This document shows, piece after piece, positions 22,072 through 27,942 of a stretch of 27,942 bases of DNA. Under the pieces are notes generated by a model. It worked only from the letters and a program-made list of their open reading frames with translations. It ran no database searches and had not been told where the DNA came from. Origin of the DNA: CAYJAD01 sp964370835 (GTDB taxonomy: Bacteria > Desulfobacterota > Desulfovibrionia > Desulfovibrionales > Desulfovibrionaceae); NCBI GenBank assembly GCA_964370835.1, contig CAYJLO010000036.1, positions 1-27,942 on the forward strand, in the 5' to 3' direction. Position numbers and translations under genes: made by a program. Numbering within the stretch: the stretch's first letter is position 1; each line of letters starts with the position of its first letter.

Positions 22072-23690
22072 ATGAAAAGAAAAAAACTTCAAGGCAAGAC
22101 ACTTTCCATTGTGGCATTACTCACCTTTTTAGGGCTTGGCATTTGTACAAACGCCCCCACCAATGCAACGGCAGCAGTTGCTGGGGGTGAAATTATTAAC
22201 ACTGGCCTGATGACAGGCATGGNNNNNNNNNNNNNNNNNNNNNNNNNNNNNNNNNNNNNNNNNNNNNNNNNNNNNNNNNNNNNNNNNNNNNNNNNNNNNN
22301 NNNNNNNNNNNNNNNNNNNNNNGATGTATGGGCCACAACCCTACGCACCTGGAGTGCCAATGACGCCGTTTTTGCCGCTGGTAACAACAGTAGCGTCAAC
22401 TTTGCCAATACCAAGCTCATTTTGCGCCCCGGCACAGCGGCGCAGGGTTTTGCACTGGGCAAAGAATATCGCATCTATGACCCTGTAAATGATAATGGCA
22501 TGGTATCCGCCGACGATGGAACCACGGTAACCGGCAATATAGCCTCGGTGCAGGCCGCGGTGGAGGTACCGCACCTTATTGCTGTGCTCACCGGCTCAGA
22601 CCCAAACACCGCCACGGTGCGCCTTGAAGAAAACATCACCCCCGCCACCACCCCCGGCTCTACGGCGGCAAAAATACAAACTTTGGCTTCTTCCATGCAA
22701 TTTAGAGGTATAGCCAATATGTTGCGCAAATTCTGGCAGCATAAAGCCACGCCGCCAGTGGCAGGACGCGCCACAGCACAGGGTGAAATTCAGGCAACAG
22801 CACCAGCTACAGAGCAGGGCCTTGCAGCGGGGTCCTCCATGCCAGAAGATAGTGCCAAGAAGTGGGAAATCCTGCTCAATCCCTATGGCTCAAACACCTA
22901 TAATCACGCCTATGGTTTTGGCGGTCACACAGTGGGCATCACCGCCGCCGCCACCTATGCCATGAGCGAAAAGCTACGCCTTGGCGCCCACATGGACTTT
23001 AACTCCAGCAATTATGACGCCAATGACCAAGATTTCAGTGCCAAAAGCACCGCCGTGGCTTTGGGCTTGCACGGCGCCTATGACATTACGCCCGAGTGGT
23101 ATGTGAGCGCGCAATTGACAGGCTCACTTTTACAAAATCAGTATGACTTTAGCCTACAAAGCTCCACACCCGCCAGCGCCGACGCAAATCCCAACGGGGA
23201 AGCACTTTTTGCCAATATAAACACAGGCTATGTATGGCAATTGGCCAGTGGCGATGACTATACCCATAGCCTTACACCGCAAGTGGGCATATCCTATCTT
23301 GGCCTGCATACCCACGGCTATGGCTATAGTTTTGGCGGCGTTAATGCCATCTATGATATGCGCTATGACGACACATACTATGCTGCCCTGTACGGTACGG
23401 TGGAGCTCAACTGGCGTAGCCAATGGCAACTGACAGAAGATCGTCACGTGGCGCTCACCGCAGGCGCAGGACTACGCCACAACCTTACGGGCAATGGCAT
23501 GGATAGCAAGCTGTATACCCTTGGAACATCCTTCACCACCACCGCCCATGAAGATGTGAGCACCTGGCTCACCGACCTTGGCATGGAATACCGCCATGGA
23601 AACTTCAGCGTGGCTCTTGCTTATAATGGGCAATATGGCGTTAAGCAAAATACCCACGGCGGAGACTTGAAGGTGAAATTAGAGTTTTAG
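22072..23690 (+). CDS. Autotransporter (type V secretion) with C-terminal beta-barrel; passenger interrupted by an assembly gap
   Basis: Outer-membrane/secreted protein. The ATG at 22072 follows GAGG; the first about 35 residues form a Sec signal peptide (KRKK, then a hydrophobic stretch, then ATA). The passenger starts AVAGGEIINTGLMTG and is cut by 100 N. After the gap the frame is open from 22323 in a different nominal phase, as expected if N=100 is only a placeholder. It continues with passenger-like repeats (ANDAVFAAGNNSSVNFANTK). From about 22850 to the end, some 280 residues form an autotransporter beta-barrel with alternating aromatic and polar residues, ending LKVKLEF with the usual terminal Phe. 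Passenger function is unknown; true length cannot be read here. Confidence 0.85.
22223..22322. other. Assembly gap (100 N)
   Basis: Exactly 100 N, the conventional placeholder for a gap of unknown length. Placed inside an autotransporter passenger, it may hide repeats that collapsed or failed to assemble. Confidence 0.98.
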
Positions 23691-23798
23691 AGGGGGTGAC
23701 GATACCGCCTTGTGTTTTAATTTTTTTGTATAGAGATTCTGATTTTAACTGTTCATAAGTCTTTTCTATACAACCTATTCATTTTCATAAAGAAGCAT

Positions 23799-23831
23799 GG
23801 GGGGGAATGGCTTTCACCGCTTAATCCCCCC
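23799..23831. repeat. GC-capped inverted repeat downstream of the autotransporter
   Basis: GGGGGG...AAT faces ATCCCCCC around a loop of about 15 bases. There is no clear T tract on either side, so a terminator role is only possible. The rest of 23691-23975 contains no gene. Confidence 0.45.
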
Positions 23832-23975
23832 ACCGCCGATTTTCTGCTTTAGCCAACAATACAGGCTTACATAAAAGCCCCCATCCCCACTCATTTCACA
23901 CTTGCCCCCATGGGGCAAATATCATATGCTATCGCCTTTCATGCCTACGATAAACTGTAATAATGAGGATTATAT

Positions 23976-26075
23976 ATGCTTCCCACATCTTTTAACTCAT
24001 CTTTTTTGCGCATGGGAGCCACGGTTCTTTGTGCATTTAGCCTTTCTGCCTGTATTAGCACATCTTTTTTGCGCTCTGACCCCGAGCCTCGTCAGCAAAG
24101 CTCCTCCGCCTCCTCCCCTGCTCCGGCGCAAGAAAGCAATGCCTCACCGGTAGTTTCTGAAACGACCCTCCCCACCACGCAAGACGGCAGTGTGGTGACG
24201 CAGCTCATGAATGATGCGCGCTATTCTTGGGACCTTGGTAATATGGAAAGAGCCGAGAATTTGTATTCTCAGGCCACCAAAAACCCCCTGCTCAGCGTAG
24301 GGGAAAGAAATGAAGCATGGCAACGCTATGCGCTAGCCGCCGCCTACAATGATCGCCCTCATGCCGCCTTAACCGCCTTGGAAGAATGGAATAAAGCCGA
24401 ACCAGGCGCGGAAAATACCACGCTATGGCAAGATACATGGCTCGACAGCATGCGCAAGCTTTCCCCTGCCACCATGTTGGGCAAAGCCGAAGATATGTGG
24501 CAACAAAAAGACCGCGCCGAAGATGTGCGCGCCATGGCGGCCATATTGCTCATGGGCCATCAATGGAATGCCACGCAAATCACAGACGCCATGCCCATGC
24601 TCAGTGCTTTTTACGAAAAGCAAGATATGCAGCGCAAACAAAATGTGGAACGCATCACGGCTCTAGAGGTACAATCCATTGCGGATACACCTTTGCTTGA
24701 GCTGAACCAAAAGATTTTAGCCTCACAAAAATTCAATTATCCCGCTAATATTATTGTTCTGGAAGACGGTCGCCGTGGCCTTGGCCTAGATAGCACTGTC
24801 ATTGCTAAAGCCAGCGATCCTGCCCTTTTTGTGGATAAAGAGTTGGCGCAAAAAATTCTCACGGGGCAAGATGTGGGTGCCATTACTTTTGGTAGCCAAA
24901 CACCGCCATCCTTGAGTCAAGGCGCGCAAACCAGTGCCATTCCGGCCGGAATTCCGCCCATACCCAATGTTGCTGCTCCCACGGGAGATATTTGCTTGGT
25001 GCTGGCTTTACCGCAAAGCGGCGCCGTGGCCAGCGTGAGTCATAAAATTCAGTTGGGTGCCGAGGCAGCTGTGCGTCATTTAAGCACGCAAGGTCGCACT
25101 GTACAATTGCAAAACGTGGATACCGCGCAACCCAATTGGTTGGTACAAATGCAAGCCCTGCCGCTCAATTGCGCCGTGGTGGGTGGCCCCATTTTGGCCC
25201 CCAACATGACTTTGGCCAAGACCAGCGGAGCCACAGTGCAACGTAACTTCTTCGCCTTCTTGCCCTCTTTAGATGGACAGGACGAAGGCATCACCGCTTG
25301 GAGAATCTTCCCCAGTCCTCAAGATCAGGTGGACGTGCTCTTGGACGCCAGCCGTCAAATGGGCATTCATGATTTTGGATCTTTCTTCCCTGCGGATAAT
25401 TTTGGCACACGCATGAACAGCACCTTTGCCAATGGCGTGCGCAATAGCGGCGGCACCGTGCGCTCCGAAGGCTATGTGGGCACAGGCCCCGCCGTATGGA
25501 ATAAGGCTGTGCAAAGCTTATTCAAACCGCAAATCACCAATAATGTACTTCTTTCCACAGCCACCTTTGGGGCCACCTTTGTGCCCGATTCGTGGAAAAA
25601 TATGGACGGCATTGTGTCGGCTTTTAACGGTCACGGTGAAACGCGTCAGATTCTGCTTGGCACCACCATTTGGGGTGAAAGCCTTGGCACGGGCCCCGTG
25701 GCTCAAGCCGAAAAGTTTTCCTTGGCAGTGTTCCCCAGCGCCTTCAATGCGGCGCAAAGACCTGCCGCCCTGCAAGCCATTCCCACAGCGGACATGTGGG
25801 TGGCCCTTGGTCATGATTTTGTGAACCTTGGTGCCAATTTGGCCTTGCAAAGCGTTGCCGCGCCCACGCTCATGAATACAAAACTTGCCACAGCTCAAGG
25901 TTTCACCTGGGCCATGGCTCCCGTTCAATGGGATGCCCAGGGCAAAGCGCGTCAAAAGCTCATGCTCTTTGGCGTGAATCCCCAAGGTGTCGGTCCGGCG
26001 GATATTAATGTCTTGAATCAACGCCGCGCCGCGGCCCTTGCTGCATTTGAAGCTAAACGCACAGGCACTAAATAG
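23976..26075 (+). CDS. LpoA-like penicillin-binding-protein activator lipoprotein
   Basis: A 699-residue outer-membrane-type lipoprotein. The signal peptide ends in lipobox LSAC, so C26 would be lipidated. A Ser/Pro/Ala-rich linker (about 37-65) leads to a helical TPR-like region (about 70-260; for example DARYSWDLGNMERAENLYSQ), and then a periplasmic-binding-protein fold (about 320-690) beginning ICLVLALPQSGAVASVSHKI. This architecture matches LpoA/LppC, which stimulates the bifunctional PBP1A in E. coli; binding-protein-like receptors of other kinds also share the C-terminal fold. TGAGG precedes the ATG. It lies 31 bases before gatC and may be cotranscribed. Envelope role is inferred. Confidence 0.78.
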   Translation: MLPTSFNSSFLRMGATVLCAFSLSACISTSFLRSDPEPRQQSSSASSPAPAQESNASPVVSETTLPTTQDGSVVTQLMNDARYSWDLGNMERAENLYSQATKNPLLSVGERNEAWQRYALAAAYNDRPHAALTALEEWNKAEPGAENTTLWQDTWLDSMRKLSPATMLGKAEDMWQQKDRAEDVRAMAAILLMGHQWNATQITDAMPMLSAFYEKQDMQRKQNVERITALEVQSIADTPLLELNQKILASQKFNYPANIIVLEDGRRGLGLDSTVIAKASDPALFVDKELAQKILTGQDVGAITFGSQTPPSLSQGAQTSAIPAGIPPIPNVAAPTGDICLVLALPQSGAVASVSHKIQLGAEAAVRHLSTQGRTVQLQNVDTAQPNWLVQMQALPLNCAVVGGPILAPNMTLAKTSGATVQRNFFAFLPSLDGQDEGITAWRIFPSPQDQVDVLLDASRQMGIHDFGSFFPADNFGTRMNSTFANGVRNSGGTVRSEGYVGTGPAVWNKAVQSLFKPQITNNVLLSTATFGATFVPDSWKNMDGIVSAFNGHGETRQILLGTTIWGESLGTGPVAQAEKFSLAVFPSAFNAAQRPAALQAIPTADMWVALGHDFVNLGANLALQSVAAPTLMNTKLATAQGFTWAMAPVQWDAQGKARQKLMLFGVNPQGVGPADINVLNQRRAAALAAFEAKRTGTK

Positions 26076-26106
26076 CCCGTGTCACAACCTTAAGATAGGA
26101 TAGATT

Positions 26107-26391
26107 ATGGCCATTACCACAGAAGATGTACAGCGCATGGCAAGCCTTGCTCGCCTCAATATAGATGCGCCCACGCAAGAGCTTTTTGCCAAGCAATTTG
26201 CTGATATTATTAATTATATGGATATATTGTCCGAAGTAAACACCGACGGTATAGAACCTTTATACAGCCCCGTATTGCACGACGCCACCTTGCGTCAAGA
26301 CGGTGTGCACAATGAAGAAAAACGTGCCGATGTGCTAAGCAATGCCCCCCAAAGTGATGGCCAATACTTCATTGTGCCACGTATAGTGTAG
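26107..26391 (+). CDS. gatC: Asp/Glu-tRNA amidotransferase subunit GatC
   Basis: Small subunit (94 aa) of the GatCAB amidotransferase, which converts misacylated Glu-tRNA(Gln) and/or Asp-tRNA(Asn) to the correct aminoacyl-tRNAs. It wraps around GatA and stabilises it. Recognisable parts: VQRMASLARLNI at the start, FADIINYMDILSEVNTDGIEPLYSP, then LRQDGV and a closing YFIVPRIV. Normal length. The stop is followed directly by the gatA start region, so the two are coupled. gatB is not in the window. Confidence 0.96.
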   Translation: MAITTEDVQRMASLARLNIDAPTQELFAKQFADIINYMDILSEVNTDGIEPLYSPVLHDATLRQDGVHNEEKRADVLSNAPQSDGQYFIVPRIV

Positions 26392-26397
26392 GTGATT

Positions 26398-27864
26398 ATG
26401 AGCGTGCATACTTTATCATTACGCGCCGTGCGCGATGCCCTTGCCAAAGGCGAAATGACAGCCGAAAGCGTGGTTCAAGCCGCCGCAAATCGCATAAGCG
26501 TCACCGAAGGCCAAGTGCAAGCCCTGCTGGCTCACAATGTGGAGCAAGCCCTAGACCAAGCCCGTCAAATGGATGCGCAAGGCGTGGACGCCAGTAAGCC
26601 TTTATGGGGCGTACCCGTCACCGTGAAAGACGCCATCTGCACCAAGGGGCTCACCACCACGGCCGGTTCCAAAATTTTACAAAATTTCACACCCTTTTAT
26701 GATGCCACCGTGGTACAAAAATTGCGCGATGCCGGTGCCATCATTGTGGCCAAAAACAATATGGACGAATTTGCCATGGGTTCCACCACGGAAAATTCCG
26801 CCTATCAAACCACGCATAATCCTTGGGATATTAGCCGTGTGCCCGGCGGCTCCAGCGGCGGTTCTGCGGCTTCGGTCACTGCCATGCAATGTTATGCCTC
26901 CCTTGGCACCGACACGGGCGGTTCCATCCGTCAGCCGGCTTCTTTGTGCGGCTGTGTGGGCGTGAAACCCACCTATGGTCGTGTGTCGCGCTACGGCGTC
27001 ATAGCCTATGGCTCTTCCCTAGACCAAGTGGGCCCCTTGGCTCGTTCGGTGGAAGATTGCGCCTTGGTGCTGGAAAACATAGCCGGTCACGATGCGCGCG
27101 ATACCACTTCGGATCCGCGTCCCTTGGAGCAAAATGCCTACTCCAAGGCATTGCACGCACGCCAAGACCTCAAAGGCCTGCGCGTGGGCATTCCCAAGGA
27201 ATTTTTCACCCAAGGTTTAGATGGCGAAGTGGGCGATGCTTGCCATGCGGCTCTGGAAACCATGAAAAATCTCGGTGCGGAATTGGTGGAAGTGAGCCTG
27301 CCGCACACCCAAGCCTCCATTGCCACCTATTATATTGTGGCCATGGCCGAAGCCAGTTCCAATTTGGCTCGCTTTGACGGCGTGCGTTATGGCTATAGAT
27401 CTGACAAAGCGCAAGATTTAGCCAGCCTTTATGTGGAATCTCGTACCGAAGGCTTTGGCAAGGAAGTGCAACGCCGCATCATGCTGGGCACCTATGTGCT
27501 TTCTTCCGGTTATTACGATGCGTATTTCCGCAAGGCTGCGCAAGTACGTGATGTTATTCGTCAAGATTACACCACAGCCCTTGCGCAATGCGATGTTATT
27601 TGCGGACCTGTGTCTCCTGTGACCGCATGGAAATTGGGCGACATGAGCGGTAATCCCCTGCAAATGTACTTGAAAGATATTTACACCTTATCCTTGAACT
27701 TGGCAGGTATGCCCGGTTTAAGCTTGCCTGTGGGTCTTGGCAAAGACAGCCAAATGCCTGTGGGTATGCAAATGCTGGGACAAGCCTTCTCGGAAGAATT
27801 GCTCTTCTCGGTGGGACAAGTGCTGGAAACAGCCTTACCTCCTTTAGTGTATAAAGGTGTGTAA
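26398..27864 (+). CDS. gatA: Asp/Glu-tRNA amidotransferase subunit GatA
   Basis: Amidase subunit that releases ammonia from glutamine for transamidation. 488 residues from the ATG at 26398; a GTG at 26392 would add two codons and cannot be excluded. The Ser-cisSer-Lys triad is complete: K77 in VPVTVKDAI, S152 in VPGGSSGGSAAS, and nucleophile S176 in GTDTGGSIRQPASLCGC. VGVKPTYGRVSRYG follows as in all GatA proteins. Full length, ending in ALPPLVYKGV. The hairpin repeat that starts 18 bases past the stop probably terminates the LpoA-gatC-gatA unit. Confidence 0.97.
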   Translation: MSVHTLSLRAVRDALAKGEMTAESVVQAAANRISVTEGQVQALLAHNVEQALDQARQMDAQGVDASKPLWGVPVTVKDAICTKGLTTTAGSKILQNFTPFYDATVVQKLRDAGAIIVAKNNMDEFAMGSTTENSAYQTTHNPWDISRVPGGSSGGSAASVTAMQCYASLGTDTGGSIRQPASLCGCVGVKPTYGRVSRYGVIAYGSSLDQVGPLARSVEDCALVLENIAGHDARDTTSDPRPLEQNAYSKALHARQDLKGLRVGIPKEFFTQGLDGEVGDACHAALETMKNLGAELVEVSLPHTQASIATYYIVAMAEASSNLARFDGVRYGYRSDKAQDLASLYVESRTEGFGKEVQRRIMLGTYVLSSGYYDAYFRKAAQVRDVIRQDYTTALAQCDVICGPVSPVTAWKLGDMSGNPLQMYLKDIYTLSLNLAGMPGLSLPVGLGKDSQMPVGMQMLGQAFSEELLFSVGQVLETALPPLVYKGV

Positions 27865-27881
27865 AATTCTGACAAAGTCTA

Positions 27882-27942
27882 CTGGGAGGAAACCTTTTTT
27901 GAAAAAAAGGTTCTCCCCCCAGACCCCCTTCCAAAAAACTTT
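27882..27942 (+). repeat. Dispersed hairpin repeat, short form (copy C), likely gatA terminator
   Basis: Inverted repeat CTGGGAGGAAACCTTTTTT, G, AAAAAAAGGTTCTCCCCCCAG (27882-27922), then GACCCCCTTCCAAAAAACTTT at the window edge. It matches both ends of copies A and B but lacks their central insert. It may continue past the window. Confidence 0.75.

Noticed and set aside
21904..22488. Single frame reading through the 100-N gap
   Set aside because: The reading after the gap is out of phase with the true autotransporter frame that runs from 22323 to 23690; the gap length is nominal.
23902..24153. 83-codon frame at the start of the LpoA-like gene
   Set aside because: Overlaps the lipoprotein signal region in another frame and has no similarity of its own.

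Overview
The window looks like a chromosomal contig from a Gram-negative bacterium. Lipoprotein and autotransporter genes imply an outer membrane, and rfaE2-type heptose activation implies LPS. The mix (LpoA-like lipoprotein before gatCA, PlsC-GNAT fusion acyltransferase, YkgJ and DUF362 proteins, a poly-A/poly-T hairpin repeat after genes) is most like Desulfovibrionaceae (Desulfobacterota). That placement is inference from recognised families, not a database result. Almost every gene belongs to a known family; no prophage, IS element, tRNA, rRNA or CRISPR array was seen. The unusual content lies between genes.

Layout. (1) 1-1485: 3' part of an M23 (MepM-like) murein hydrolase, ended by a strong terminator. 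(2) 1486-2129: AT-rich noncoding DNA with DnaA-box-like repeats, two near-identical terminators and a dispersed hairpin repeat. (3) 7248-2130, minus strand: a tightly packed housekeeping operon, in transcription order Trm112-like, YfcE-like phosphodiesterase, DUF362, thiE, hisI, hisG, YkgJ, rfaE2-type adenylyltransferase. (4) 7249-7770: second AT-rich region with the same DnaA-box-like repeats. (5) 7771-10305, plus strand: orphan flagellar-rod-like protein, EamA permease, YdjM/DUF457 membrane protein, TSUP permease. (6) 12078-10309, minus: OlsF-like two-domain acyltransferase. (7) 12355-19707: phosphate system in two divergent units, pstS-(attenuator)-pstC-pstA leftward and phoB-phoR-pstB-phoU rightward. 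They are separated by about 1.2 kb of repeat- and structure-rich noncoding DNA with Pho-box-like sites at both ends. (8) cheW (minus) and gap/GAPDH (minus). (9) 22072-23690: autotransporter interrupted by a 100-N assembly gap. (10) 23976-27864: LpoA-like lipoprotein, gatC, gatA, then another hairpin repeat at the window end.

How it works together. PstSCAB imports phosphate; PhoU and the Pst complex signal to PhoR, which phosphorylates PhoB; PhoB would bind the 11-bp-phased half-sites upstream of both pstS and phoB and close the loop. The terminator hairpin between pstS and pstC should make the periplasmic binding protein in excess over the permease. The M23 enzyme, LpoA-like activator, heptose adenylyltransferase, acyltransferase and autotransporter all concern the envelope.

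The best candidates for something undescribed are: the composite repeat YGCACANNTTAGGAACAATG, paired with TTAYGCACA boxes in two AT-rich regions; the structured region with a possible RNA at about 15710-15819; the GC-rich palindromic repeat at 15871, 15965 and 21969; and the long and short forms of a dispersed hairpin repeat that also acts as a terminator.
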